Shown piece after piece: positions 34,430 through 46,844 of a stretch of DNA of 64,000 nucleotides (its first letter is position 1; every line of letters begins with the position of its first letter). The translations under genes and the position numbers were made by a program. The DNA comes from Aphrophora alni. Taxonomy: Eukaryota > Arthropoda > Insecta > Hemiptera > Aphrophoridae. The stretch is taken from positions 119,417,362 through 119,481,361 of the forward strand of contig OY740765.1 of the NCBI GenBank assembly GCA_963513935.1. Reading direction: 5' to 3'. Below the pieces are notes generated by a model. That model had not been told where the DNA came from. It searched no databases and saw only the letters and a program-made list of their open reading frames with translations.

Positions 34430-35819
34430 GCTTGTGGTTAAATATTATTCAAATTTAATTTATGTTAGAAAAAAATGATATTTCTATTCTAAACAGATTA
34501 ATTAACATTTTTTTCACTAGTAGAATTCACTGAAAAATAAAGCTTGTATTGTGTGTTTCTTTTTATTTGTAAATGTAATTATAGTATTAATAACATCACT
34601 CTAGTTCTGTCTGTCTGTATATTCAAAATTTGGATGAGTATATATTGTCATTTTTTAATACATTATACATTTTCAAATATATACAGAGACAGAACTCTAT
34701 AGAGTGATTTTCAATTTCAATTTTTTCTTTTTCAGGCCAAAAGTCATGCCTGTAAATCAAAATTTGAATCCTTAGATACTTTGGGCCTGTTATATACAAG
34801 TAAATACTTGATGAAAATATTCTTAAATCCAAAATTTGGTACCCTTTGAACAATTAAATTCAAAATTTTGGAAACCTCATAAATAATTCTGGCTTTTAGA
34901 ACATTAAAAGAATTTCCTGGTGCTCTTAAAATTTAAACCTTTTTTGTTGATATTTTTATATTTTATAGTACACTCCAAAATGTTAACCTTTTTTATTAGC
35001 CTACTCAAAGATGTTGAATTTTTTCGGTACTCGAAAATGTTGATATTTTTTGGACATTTTATAGTAGTGAAAAAGTTGAAGTTTGAATTCTTATTATACA
35101 AGCCAATTTCAATCAACCGTCCACAGAAGCAGTTTTAATTATAAACAATCCAATTTATAATAGAAACAACAAGATTCATTGTATACAAATATATTTCTTT
35201 TATTTTTGACTGACTATTTGTGTGTTTTGAAGCTACATTTAAAATACATACATCTGTCACATCATTTACATTTGCACCTTATTATTCTTCTACACTTGTT
35301 CATAAATTTAATAATTATCAGTACCGTAAAATGTAGGTATCACTATTTTAAAATTTCTCCCTCAAAAGATCAATTTATTTATTTAGATGCATACCTACCC
35401 TTTGTCATGTCACAAATAAAACACATCATATTTAATTCCCAAGTATTAACAATTTAAAAAATTGAAAACCAACGCTTCAAAGTGGCCCATAAAAATATAT
35501 TTTTCTTTGCATAAAACTATAGTTAGACGTAGTTCAATTATTCTACAAAATTGGCTACAGTGTCAATACTGGTTTCATAAAAGTGGAAGAAGAACGAAAT
35601 AGTTAAATGAAATGATTATTTTGTGCAAAAACCGCTGCGCAATGGTGCTAGTAATTCACAAATCTCCCGTGCCCTGATGTCAATTCGGTTATTTCATTTC
35701 ACTCCTGTAAAGCCTTAAAATGTGAAAAAATTCGTCTACATGAGTGTTGTGAATATTATTAATGTTGCAACAAAAAATGTAGAATACATTATTTATTTTC
35801 TTTCTTGGAAAAAAAAGCA
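34430..35819. other. A+T-rich intergenic sequence
   Basis: No gene, RNA or well-defined repeat is recognised. Several 60-90-codon frames (34623-34853, 34904-35116, 35179-35457) are low-complexity Ile/Leu/Asn/Lys frames typical of A+T-rich DNA. Confidence 0.45.
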
Positions 35820-36110
35820 TAAGGGTCGTCATCATCGCCAAAATATTTGAAAGAGAGAGATCTAACCCAAGTCTATATAATAAAATAAAACTATTTCATT
35901 GCAAATGCAATTATGAGCTGGTTTCATGGTAGAAATAATTTATGTTTCAAACATACATACGTATGTCTCAATTTGACAAAATTGATTCTGTAAAATCGTC
36001 AACATCAATCAGTAGATTGTTTTTAACCAAAAAAACGCGACTACATCATAAGTGTGTAAATCCCGTCTACGTTCCTCGGAACCGCTACGTTGGAGCCTAG
36101 TGTGAGCCCA
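35820..36110 (+). repeat. Interspersed repeat family B, copy B7 (interrupted)
   Basis: It starts 'gggtcgtcatcatcgcc', then 'gagatctaacccaagtctat'. It resumes after an A+T-rich insert of about 150 bp with 'gcgactacatcataagtgtg', 'taaatcccgtctacgttcct' and 'cggaaccgctacg'. Confidence 0.6.
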
Positions 36111-36189
36111 CGAAATACTATTCAAGATTAAATTAATAACAATCTTTATTGTAAATATTTATTAAAATAACTGCAAATTCCTTTAGAGT

Positions 36190-36345
36190 AGGGACAGCGC
36201 GAACGCAGTCCCCGCTACCAAAAATTACGTGTACGACATACCCGGTTTGGGCATTCGCAGGGGTCAGCCCAACCAAAGTGCAATGGAGGGGCCTCGTCCT
36301 GGGGGTCCGTCTTCTTGATCACGGTACCCCTACACCCATAATCTC
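36190..36345 (-). ncRNA. U1 snRNA-like gene with abnormal 5' end, copy 3
   Basis: The same U1 body with a few substitutions around stem-loop III and just 5' of the Sm site. The stem can still pair and the Sm core AATTTTTGG is kept. The 5' end is altered as in copies 1 and 2, so the loss predates both duplications. Confidence 0.87.
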
Positions 36346-36835
36346 AACCATTCTACCAGTTGCTGCAAAAGACAATGCTAAATATTTAATTTAAATAGTA
36401 ATGAATAATTGAGTGATTATAATTCGCGAGAAGATTTTTTTCAACTGATTTTATAAAGACTGTACATTATGATTATACTCGTTTTAATTGTCAATATGAA
36501 ATAAGAGTAGCATTACAAAAATTTTCCTATTAGGTTTATTTAGAAGTTTGAAAGCTAAAATCAAGAAATGACGAATTAAATCATTATTTGTTGCTTACAT
36601 TGTGTCGGTAAGAGAAGTTTCGTCCAAGATCAAGTAGTTTGCGACAAATCTAAAAGGCAGCGCTGTGGAATACAGTTTACTTTATCGACAATAGTTGATC
36701 ATGTATAATGTATTCTTTCCATTTACTTCATTTAAAAAAATTAAATAAAAATTATTATACTTATTTATAACTTTGAATGAGCTTAGATTTTAATTCTTAC
36801 GTATAAATTGTACACTTAGATACGAAATTACTCTC

Positions 36836-37078
36836 GCCAACGGCCAAACCATGTTGAATATACCGGTTCTCGTCCGATCACCGATCGACATTGCAAACGT
36901 TTCACAGTTTTGACGCTAGATAGAACGTATCGTCAGTTTTTAAGATTGAATTAATCATAAACAATTAATAACCGAAGTCAAGCAACATCGACATTGCAAA
37001 CGTTTCACAGTTTTGACGCTAGATACCGTTGTAGAACGTATCGTCAGTTTTTAAGATTGAATTAATCATAAACAATAA
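36836..37078 (+). pseudogene. 5S rRNA-derived sequence, copy 3
   Basis: Same structure as 15303-15545, with one visible change near the end ('acaataaata'). The ~100-bp internal duplication therefore also predates the segmental duplications. Confidence 0.85.
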
Positions 37079-40000
37079 ATATAACACACTTTTCATAGTT
37101 TGGTTGTCGATAATCACTTTATCGGTTTCCAAAGGCCATGAAATGTGAAGATCATTCTAAAAACGGAGCTCGAATTTTTACCCCATGGCAATCCCGAGGG
37201 TTCCAGCTTGATTTACACTGTTTTTCATGTAGTGTTTGTTGGATTAGATTTTTTTTTCATCTTTCCTTTTAGGTCTTTTTACATGAATTCTTGTTCTCCT
37301 CCAAAACCTGAAGCTAGTAGAGTATTCGAGCGTCTTTATTTTATGTTATTTTCTTAATATTTTTTTACAAAGCAGTGTTGAGCAAAAGGAAAAAGTAGAA
37401 AAAAAATATAACATTAACTATTGTAGTAATAAAATGCTTTAATTTAACAATCTTTACGTAAAAATAATTAATTAAATTCATTTATCTGCATGTACGTAAA
37501 TTTACAAAAGCTGATTACAAGTCTACACTTTTATAAACTACAAGATCCCGTATGTGGGAAAATATACTGTCTATAAGATTGGGAACAGTAATTGTAAAGA
37601 AAGTATGAAGATATTGCAGGGTAATTGTTCTACTGACAAAATTCGGGTCACTAGATTTCTCCGTCGTATAGCTAAACTGTCGATGAAAAAACAATACTCT
37701 TAACAACTGTTCTCGAACCAAACTGTGTTCTTATGTTTGAAAAGAAATAAGTAACCGTTACAAATGTGCTTCACTTTCTGGTCGATTTGCTGAATTCGAC
37801 AGTTAAATGCCAATTTTATATAAGTGAGACAGATTAGTCTTTCTCTAGATACATCGGAAACGTACTTTGAGGAGATTAATCATAATGATTACAGGTTTGA
37901 CTAGAGATATCCTAGCGGGTTCTACAAATTTCTTCATGTAGACTTGTGTTAAATTTCCCTCTTCCATTTTCCCAACTAGTCTGTGTTGATCAATTCCTGT
38001 TCTCTTCTGATCCTGGTGCCATTAGAGGACTAGAGAAAGTCTACATTTTATCTTATATATTTATATATAAGACAATGATAACCCTTTGAACAACAAGTTT
38101 CTCTTACTCGCCAAGTATGGCTATCTTCCGAACGCTCCTCGAGCAGCGATTCTTCCTGTGATTTCCAAAGAGCCCCCTCTCCATTTGTGAGCTCCCTCTT
38201 GTTTGTGACGTTGACTGCCTTTGTAAGTTAAGCATTTCATCATAATTACTGTTACACTCTTGTCTTTCACAACAGTTGGTCTCCATTCTTTTATTTTCAT
38301 TCATCTATATTCAAATATTCTGAGTAAAACTATCCTAATTCCTAACAGGTGAGTGAGAAAGATTGTACAACGTTTTTGCACGCATTATTACTTACCAAGA
38401 ATACGAAGTATAGGGTAAGCATGATAATTAAAGAAATTTCGACCTTCGCGTTTCATGGTCTCAGACAATCGAAAAAGTATTTTCGTCATTCCGTCTGTCG
38501 TCGTCTATAGCGACCACACAAAATAAGAACGGAAAATTAAATTTTGTATAAGGGACTTTAGTGTTATCATATAAAACCTTATTAAATTTCAAAAAATCTA
38601 ATTTAAAATGTTAAAATAGCGGCCATTTTAAACAGTTTTTTGTTAAAATCTCGAGTTATTCAACTTATAACACACTAAATTAGATACAATTTCCAGATTT
38701 CAATTCTGCATCTTTACGATGAACAATGGCAAAGTTATTGACAAAAATTTACAAAGGTTTAGTGTCACTCTTAATAAATGTTTGATGCAAGTAAAGAATT
38801 ATTTAACCAAACAATATGTAATGTTTGGATAAGTAGCTGAGGTCATTTCTCTTTGTGATGTAGACGAAATATTGAAAATTGACGAAACTGAAATATTTTC
38901 GTCTGCCGTCTAATGACATATTTCCACTGTTTATGTATATATTATTTTGATATTCACTGATCTCGGCAATGGAATTATTCTGAGAAGATATCAATTTATT
39001 TTGGAAGGATATCTATGACATTTCGTAAAATATATGAGGTTATGTTGGAAAAGGGAACTAATACGGAGCGAAAGTTTTGGGGATTTTAATAATACATCAA
39101 ATAACTCAAACCTACAATGAAATACGTATAAATAATATTACTATTACTGCTTAGATATGTTTAGTTTAATTTTAAATCTAAATTCCGATTTTAGCTGAAT
39201 AACAATAATAAAATAAAATGTATAAATACAAGACAATTTTATTTATTTATTATTATTTTTTTTTTACTTTATAGAGTAATTAAATGGAGGAGTAAATTCA
39301 AGCGTTTTTTTTACAACACGAGGTTTAAAGTTAATATATCTAGTAGTTTGTATTTTATAGGTAGGGATTGTATGTCTTTACTTTTTAAATTTGTAAGTAG
39401 TTAATTACCTTTAGATACGGAAGTTGAAGAGAGATGTTTTCCGTGTCATTATTTTCCTCTTGCATATACCTTTCCAATGATATATCACAAGATAGGAACT
39501 GACGTCGTAAAAACATAAAATTTCCACCCTTTATATCCGTATCAAAGGGGCAACGTCAGGTGTATCAGGACTTATAGATTCCGTAGAATCAAATCACATT
39601 CTAAAAATATTACTATTACCTATTATTTCCAAGAATAAATTAAAATAATAGTTTTTAAAAAATGTTGTCTGTGAGGGTATACAATAATAATAAATATAAT
39701 AATAAAAATCCTACCGTTTTATTTTTACTAAATAATTTATATCTTTTGAACGGTTTGAGTTAAAATTAAAATAAAGACCTAGTTTAAAAAAAAAAATAAT
39801 CAACTTCTTCCAAGAATTTAATTCGTTTCAAAATGGCGGTCATTTAAAAGTTTTGAAAATAACACAAAAAATAGTAAATTTTTATGTAACACGTCAAGAC
39901 TAAATTTATGTAGCCCATTTAATTTCCTATCAAATGGTATAACCGCCAAAACTATTGAACAAAACATTTTTCCAAATACTTGTACTAAGCTCCCACAAAC

Positions 40001-41046
40001 TAACAATCATAAAATTGTATAATAAAGTATAGATGTTAAACATATCAGAGTTCTTATGGTAAGACTTTTAAAATTGTCGGCATACTTTACTAGAAGCATA
40101 ATAAATATTCCTGGACAGAAAGATGTCACTTGAACATTTATGCTTCAATGGTATAAAGAAAAAACCAAGCCCATATACAATAAAAGCCCTTAAACCTTTT
40201 TACCTATTGTCCTGCCATCCAATGAACAAACAAGTATTACTTTTCTGGAAATAAGTGAATTTTACTTGAAGGCCTAAATGAAAGCAACTCTCTTAGAAAT
40301 AGTTGTTTTAAAGTAAAGTATACAACTTTTGCAATTGAAGGTAAATACATAAAATTTAAAGTATTAGCTCTTTAAACTACAAAGGTGAGATTTAAAAAAA
40401 AATCTTAGTTCTGCATATTATTTAGAAATCATGGTGCTAAGATTAAAATGTGCACCAATTTCTGATGTCTGTAACTATTGGATTGGGAGATATAAAAAAT
40501 AAAATAAAACATTAATGATTATCCAATTTTAATATTTTAGGGTTAGATTAAAAAAACGTGTCTTTGTGCATCTCAAAACCCAAGGTCTATCTTTGTACCA
40601 AATATCAATTCACAAAACCTTCCATAATTTTGATTTGTAGATACAAAATTAATATCTTTTTACCTTAATTTTAATCATTAGTGTTACTAATTTTTTAAAA
40701 CCCCATTTGTACATCTCCAAAACATAAGCTTAATACGTGTACCAAAATTAGGCTCTCTATTATTTTTGGTACGACAAAATCATAATGCCTGTATTAGGCT
40801 ACCATATAAGCAATGGCGTTCGTTAAAATGTAATTTAAGTAGCCTGTGTATTACTGTACTTAAATACATTGCCCAGTAATTTGAGATGTTACTTATATCA
40901 TTGTTGGATGATGAAGGCTTTCAAGTCAAATTAAAGGTCCAAAAACATTGTACTCACTTTTAGAAACAGGAGTGGTCAAATAAAGGAAAATTAAGCTAAA
41001 TCAATTCAATTGTATTGGAAATTTTATATAAAATACCTCGTCCTTT

Positions 41047-41193
41047 TTACAATATATGCTCGAACTGTTTCCTTCCTACAGTTTGACATTAAGTTAGACT
41101 GTTGTAGAAGCCATTTATCACGTTCTATACCATCTCAGGAGAGATTTCTGCTACTTTTTGTAATATTCGTTTTGTTATATCATTGATATCATT
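41047..41193 (-). pseudogene. mariner/Tc1-like transposase C-terminus relic
   Basis: On the minus strand one frame from 41193 to 41047 reads NDINDITKRILQKVAEISPE, then M-V-stop-N-V, a Phe-Tyr-Asn stretch, and finally GRKQFEHIL before a TAA. This is the end of ITm-superfamily transposases in insects: a 'dL..RI...i..I.pemL..v...f..Rl..C....G.hfEh.l' pattern. Two in-frame stops interrupt it. The catalytic DDE/D part is not seen upstream. Confidence 0.65.
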
Positions 41194-41714
41194 TGGTTTT
41201 AGAACCCAAAAAAGTAACCTTAATGGAACAAATATGTCATGTTCCCCTTACCGATCTATATTTCGCTCTAGTTCAAGAAAGAACAAAAATATATTAATTT
41301 TAATTCTATGAGACAAAGCCGGAAAAGAAAATTATATTTTATATATTTATTTGGACCTCCTGGTACTTAATTTCTGGCAAATTCTGTAGTAAGAGGAGGT
41401 TGCTTTATTTAAAATTTCGTTTGTTTCATATCTGTATCTAAATTATAAGAAGAAATGTTCTAATATTTTTCAAACACTCTGCATATTGAATCTTAATTCT
41501 TCTTCTACTTTTTTTTTCATGAATATATTTCCATTTTGGAGGTTAAATGAGAAATTTTTAAAAATAATTTTGTCATGTAAAAGAGAAAAAACACATTATT
41601 AAGCCTATATGAGACATCAGAAATAAATACACTAAATTAGGCAAAATACATAAGAAAATTTTTGATATTTATTAACATATCTACCTACGGTACTTGGTAG
41701 AACTCCATTTTCAG
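41194..41714. other. A+T-rich spacer between transposon relics
   Basis: A weak family G-like piece ('catatctgtatctaaatta') lies at about 41427-41447. Otherwise nothing is recognised. Confidence 0.4.
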
Positions 41715-41924
41715 GAAAGAAAACCACAAACACAATTTTTAGTAACTTCTACTTTCTATTGAGTCTTGCCGACCATAGTTTCGCAAATGACGACAATTAC
41801 GAGACAGCTTAACACAGATTGAAGTGTTAAGTCTGTATTAAGCTGTCTCGTAATTGTCCTCATTTGCGAAAATGACTCAATAGAAAGTAGAATTTACTAA
41901 CAATTGTGTTTGTGGTTTTCATTC
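41715..41924. mobile_element. Fold-back (palindromic) element, ~210 bp
   Basis: The two halves are near-perfect reverse complements over about 100 bp each. The left arm has 'aaaaccacaaacacaa', 'ctactttctattgagtc' and 'caattacgagacagctt'; all reappear inverted on the right. The tip is CTTAACAC/GTGTTAAG around 'agattgaa' (41808-41831). A ~20-bp insertion is left-arm only ('ttgccgaccatagttt'). I cannot define a target duplication. It looks like a fold-back MITE. Confidence 0.85.
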
Positions 41925-42549
41925 TTAACATAACTTCATTTGTCTAACATACCTAACATAAAAGTAGTTATATTTGTGTATTACAATAAAATATAACCAC
42001 TTAGAACAATTTTCTTAAACAATTTTTCAGAGAACACCTAACAATCTCAACCAAACTCTCAATTACTAACAAACTAACGATCCTTAAACATGCCGAGAAA
42101 TAAAAAATGCATAGCAAAAACCAGAAGATCATTTATTTAAAACACGTTATAGAAAAACCTCACATCAAAACCACCTCAGCATAAGCAGACATAAATAATA
42201 ACCATACAAACACTAATATTAAATACAATCTAGAAATATTACACATATTAAACAAACAAAAAAAATGAACATCCTAGAAGAATAAGCGATAAATATCCAG
42301 ACTCACTTATAAATGAGATTTTATATTTTCCCCTAATTGTATTTACACAATAGATTCAGAGAACCCAAAGGTAGAGATGATATCAGTCAGTTGCCTAGTA
42401 ATATTAAAAATTAAAGGATGTCTCCACAATCGACTAACTAGTAAACAAATGTGTATATGTAGAGTGAACATGTGTATTGCGCCTGATGATGCTTCTATAC
42501 TATCCACCACGAATCAAGTTCAATATTTTAGTAGATATAATAATTTTAA

Positions 42550-42975
42550 AGAATATGTGACACCATCGTTAATTAGAAATTTGGGTCTGTTTAAGAAGAG
42601 TACCGCAACTCGTAAACAATTTTCATAGAACAAATAGAACCTGACAAGACAGAACAGCTGAAATGTTGTTAGCCTGTATTAAGGACAGTATATTACCAGG
42701 AACAGAAAGAATGTGTAACCAGTGGAGATTTGTTAGATTCCAACTTATGTGAATTCATGAGGCGCCGATGAAGATCTGTTTGACATTATCTTGAAGGACA
42801 TCAATTTATATTGGGCTCCAGAAGAATAAAGTATGCATCATATATTATGTATGAAATTTGTTAACTTAGGTTAGATTAGGCTAGGATAGGAAACCTTCTG
42901 GGTGCTACTGTTTGACTGGCAGTCCTCTTCTTGAACAGACCCGATTTTTAATTAACGATGGTGTCACATATTTCT
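42550..42975. mobile_element. Inverted repeats enclosing a transposase relic
   Basis: 42550-42606 ('atatgtgacaccatcgttaa' to 'gaagag') is the imperfect reverse complement of 42918-42975. The arms are about 57 bp and enclose a Merlin/ISXO2-like transposase fragment. The layout suggests a DNA transposon eroded to its inner ends; outer ends and target duplication are not clear. Confidence 0.6.
42663..42829 (+). pseudogene. Merlin/ISXO2-like (IS1595-type) transposase relic
   Basis: Three in-order pieces match this family. MLLACIKDSILPGTE (from 42663) resembles the '…LL..I...I.PGT.I.SD.W' segment before the second catalytic Asp. GDLLDSNLCEFMRRR (42724-42768) matches '.HR.LLDSYLCEFMWRR'. EDLFDIILKDINLYWAPEE then a stop (42770-42829) matches the C-terminus. 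They lie in three frames, and the stretch with the later DDE residues between PGT and GDLL is missing. Confidence 0.65.
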
Positions 42976-42989
42976 AGACTGGTATACCC

Positions 42990-43790
42990 AGTATTAAAAG
43001 GTAAGATTGGTAATTGGAAAAATATTTCGACCTCCATTTTTTGACCGATCTTCACATTTCATGGACTCTTTTTTTCCATTTTTTTTCAAGTACAGTATGC
43101 TGACTTTTAACAATTTAGATTTTTTTTTTCCTCCTCTTTAATTGAACCCTAAAATAATGGAATTTTCTCAGTACTTTAGAGCCTTAAACCACTATAAAAT
43201 TACAAAATTGTAAAACATAATTAAATTTACAAAAAAAAAAATACATTTAGCTCTTTATTTAAGAAAGCTCTCAAATATTATCACATGAGAAATTTCACTT
43301 CTTATGAATTTTTGATGTATGGGTACCTAATTTTTTGGCTCACTCTGTGGATAGAAAAGGTATATTTCTACAGTATCGCAATTCATATCTGTATCTAAAT
43401 TGGAACTAAAGATATTAAGCCGTTCTTATTTTTTTAAGCACTCTGTATAAACAAAACAGTTAGCTAGAAATTTGTTCTAACTTCGAACAGGACTATACAG
43501 AAAATCAACAAACAAGAATAACAACCATACTTAGAAAAATGTTAAAAAAGTACTGTTGTAAACTGATATTGGCGTTGGAAATATTGAAGCAGACAACAAT
43601 ACAATGTATGCAATACAAGGACCAAGGACTGTAATTAACAAAGCTTTTATGACACTTAGCTATTAACATTTCCGCTATTATAGAAGTAGATCATTGTAAC
43701 CAAGAAGAAAATATCCGGCTATTAAACACAACTCTTCTACAAGAAGCCGAGGCATCACATCCTTAACTTTCTTAACAGTAACATAAAAAG
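42990..43790. other. Unassigned A+T-rich sequence
   Basis: It contains a family G-like piece (43310-43460: 'tttttggctcactctgt', 'ctgtatctaaattgga', 'gatattaagc'). No gene is recognised. Confidence 0.4.
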
Positions 43791-43794
43791 AAAA

Positions 43795-44950
43795 CAAGCT
43801 GATGGGCGACATCATGATACTTACCCAGCCCTTTCATACAAAGTAAAATAGACAAGCAGTTCCTATAAATGTTATATCCAAAGGTTGGTTTCTTGAGCCT
43901 TTGTAGGAAAAATTACATTGTATTGGTTTATCAAGGGATTTTATCAAGTAGGTTAAGTTTGTTTAAAACAGTTGTTATACATGTTTTGTGAACCTCGTAT
44001 TTGTAGATATTAAAATTTTGCAAGTCTGCTAAGCCTTGGCAGGTCACGTAGATGTTATAAAGACTGTCCCGTAAGTAAGATGCCAAACTTTAGGAAACGA
44101 TTCTGTGGTTAAGCATTAAGAAAAAATTAAGAATAATTTTTTTTCAAAAAACTATTAGTTTTCTAGATATCCGCCATTTTGTTTTTACAAAACAAATTAT
44201 ATCTTTGGAAATAGAAAAGATATTGAGTTCAGATTTAGTACACGCAATTTTTATCTTACGCTTTATAAGTACACCAAAAATGAAAACTTTATTTTGTACA
44301 TTTTTAAATGGCGGCAGTTTAAATTATTTAATATTGATTACCTCGAAAACCATTAACTTTACAAAAAAATAACAAGAAGCATGAAGTTTTCTCTTTTAAT
44401 GGTAAACAAACTGGGTTTTTATTTTTTCTGTGGGTCAAAGGAAAACCGAGTTATTGCCCAGCTGGATCACATAACTATACACATATTACATTACCTTGTG
44501 AAATCAATTTTCAAAATTACATTTATAACAATAACTTCGATATTTATTATGTCGAGAGGTGGTGTTAGTAACATTACATGCAGAATTGAAAACCGTAAAG
44601 CTTCATCTAATTTGATTGAATAACACACGAGATGTAAACAAAAATTGTTCAAAATAGCTGAAATTTTGACATTATATCCTATTTTTCTTAATATAAAAAC
44701 AACATAGTCCACTATATAAAATTTCATAATCCTATCTTCATTTTTGTAGACGGACGGACGGATGTCATGTTGAAAATAGCTTTTTCAGTTTCCTGAGGCC
44801 ATCAAAGTAGCCTAATTTCACTTTTCATTTTCACTTTTTGCTTGACAATTACGAAAGTTACATTTATTGTGACGATTATTATTTGTGTTTGTATTTTGTT
44901 TTGGAGATGGGCGAGTGAGAAAGATATGAAAGGGTTAAAACGCACATAAA
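43795..44950 (+). repeat. Interspersed repeat family A, copy A5, split by a family D element
   Basis: The left block is 43795-44055 ('gatgggcgacatcatgatac', 'cagcagttcc'-like region, 'ggtttcttgagcctttgta'). The right block is 44555-44950 ('aacattacatgcagaattga', 'ttcagtttcctgaggcc', 'gggcgagtgagaaagat'). A family D copy (44055-44475) lies between them where other A copies run straight through, so D inserted into A. Confidence 0.65.
44055..44475 (+). repeat. Interspersed repeat family D, plus copy
   Basis: It starts 'aagactgtcccgtaagtaag' and contains 'tctagatatccgccatttt', 'gatattgagttcagatttag', 'aaatggcggcagt' and 'gagttattgccca'. It aligns over its length with 47590-47995. Minus copies lie at 48000-48300, 49240-49400 and 58065-58410. 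It is a small, probably non-autonomous element with no coding frame. Confidence 0.7.
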
Positions 44951-45480
44951 ATTCCCTATATTTTAATTGTTTACTCGTTTCCTGCGTTCATTTCTTTATT
45001 CATTTTGATGCGTACATGTTTCACGCTTTATTATTAATGCCTCTAGAACCACATGTCATATCGTAATATCAAAAAAAAAAACTTTAAAAAATGGTGCCTT
45101 CATTTTGAGTCCTTTCTTTTTGATAATTAACTCAGATATGATGGAAGCAAAAACAAACCCGTAGGCCTACATTATTTGCTCCAATAACAACTAAAAAATC
45201 ATTTTTCAGTATTATTCAATACAAATTTGTATGTTTTTTTATTACTTTTTATTTGATAAATGTAAATATAGACAAAAAACACTTGTTTCTTTTACAAAAA
45301 TCTACATTTTGTAATAAAATTGCATTGATTTTTCTTTACGAACCCTTTGTAAACTCTATAATAAAACTCCAGTAAGGTCAAGTATCAATCATTTGAATTT
45401 ATTTAGCAAGATATACAACTAAATAATCAAAATTACATTACTCCTGGATTGTTATTATTAATTCTTTAAAACATTTTATG
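44950..45480. other. A+T-rich spacer
   Basis: No feature is recognised. If the piggyBac relic had a left end it should lie here, but no clear TTAA-CCC terminus is visible. Confidence 0.4.
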
Positions 45481-45481
45481 T

Positions 45482-45909
45482 CTATTGAAATTCTTCGAAA
45501 CAGTTACTTTACAGTTTTTACACATAAATCTGACGATACACTTTATACATGAATATCAACGTTTTTTTTTCCTTTACAGCCAGACATTTTGCATCTAATA
45601 GCTTCTTTAGTATCAAGAAATTTTGAAATATGCCCGACAGAATCAAGTCATACTTCGTCAATCGGTACAATCTGTTACTTCCATTTCTTTGGTTTTTGTA
45701 AAAACCCAGGTGACGTTTCTGAACTCGTAGGTCTTCCACGTCGCTTTTTGGTGTAGGTTTATTATACAGCTAGGCCTACTAACCTTCAACTGCATTATCT
45801 TTACGTGCAAAACCCTCATCTTTACCCATCTAATTTGGGATATATTACCGTCTTCTAAATATTGTAGTATTTTGTCAACGTCCAAAGATGGTTCAATGTT
45901 TGTCGACAT
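45482..45909 (-). pseudogene. Collapsed piggyBac-like transposase: N-terminus joined to C-terminus
   Basis: The minus strand opens with an ATG at 45909 and a 25-codon N-terminus containing LDVDKILQYLEDGNIS, typical of piggyBac-family proteins. Within about 170 bp it changes to the family's C-terminus: KKRRGRPTSS, then LDSVGHISKFLDTKEAIRCK, GCKGKKNV and finally NCFEEFQ with a stop at 45482. LDxVGHxP and the Cys-rich end with NCFxxFH are the zinc-binding tail. The ~450-500 residues in between, with the catalytic aspartates, are deleted. Frameshifts and stops break the rest. The two long minus frames (45658-45909, 45518-45739) are parts of it. Confidence 0.75.
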
Positions 45910-46230
45910 ATTAAAAACTAGAAACTAACACCACAAACAAAACTGCTAAACCGTACATAGAAAAAAATAAAATAAATTTTAATATTCTTCACCTTACAAG
46001 AGAGCTTTTTAATAATAATATATTTGTTCTACTTACGTCTGCTCATCCAAAATTGTTTCAATGCATTACGGCCGTTTCGACTATTTATTCAGTCATGGTC
46101 ACATGCGTTATTTTCGGTACTATATATAGCATAGCATATACCTCGTCAACATTGTTATAAAATCATTTAAAACATTAATTTAAACACACATTTATTACAC
46201 ATTTACACACTTTTAATTTCTTTTAAAAAC
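45910..46230. other. A+T-rich spacer
   Basis: Nothing recognised. Confidence 0.35.
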
Positions 46231-46338
46231 GCTTGTTTAGTTATACGGAAATAACTTTACATAATCGACCGTATCCGGCTGTGATTAAAACTGTACTGCT
46301 TCGATTATGTAAAGTTATTTCCGTATAAACTAAACAAG
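46231..46338. mobile_element. Fold-back element, 37-bp arms
   Basis: The left arm 46231-46267 (GCTTGTTTAGTTATACGGAA…) and right arm 46301-46338 pair almost perfectly around a 33-base loop. There is one extra base and one mismatch. No target duplication is evident. It may be a short MITE or the joined ends of a larger element. Confidence 0.85.
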
Positions 46339-46844
46339 TGTGAAACAAATATAAAATATAAATGTATAACACTGAACAAAATAATACCAAATTCGATGAA
46401 AAAATATTTCTCGGTAACATTTACTGAAAAATAAGACGTAAAACAAATACTGAATATAGGTTATTTCACTATATTTTGTAATACCTTTTAAAACGATGAT
46501 ACACTGGGTCTTAGTTTAGTAATCTATTTCATATGCCTATAGGCGGAAATAAGAGTGTGTTCTGTGTACAGGTGTCAAAACAACGTCACTGAAAGGTTAA
46601 AAAATAGTCATCATTAACTTGTTTGGTAACTTCAAAGTCTTGTACTGATAAGGATGATCGCAGTAGAAAAACAAAACAAACACTAAATTATAATGAAATT
46701 AACTGCCATTAAGATGTCTTGATATTTAAAAAACTATTTCTGATATATCGGCGTTGTCGTCTGTGCGTAAGCACTACTGCAGACACAAAAATTAAGATAA
46801 GAACATGAAGTATATTAGAATGTAGTGTGTGGATATTGATATTC

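Larger units (their letters stand above)
36124..40889. repeat. Segmental duplication, dispersed copy (partner at 21750-26702)
   Basis: The left edge falls five bases past the hairpin equivalent and the right edge at 'gagatgt'. Beyond both edges the sequence is unrelated to the source. It carries U1, 5S, B and A copies and lacks the 184 bp at 25340-25523. Some differences from the source, e.g. 'cgtgtacgacatacccggt' within U1, show it is older than the 7.16-kb tandem pair. Confidence 0.93.
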
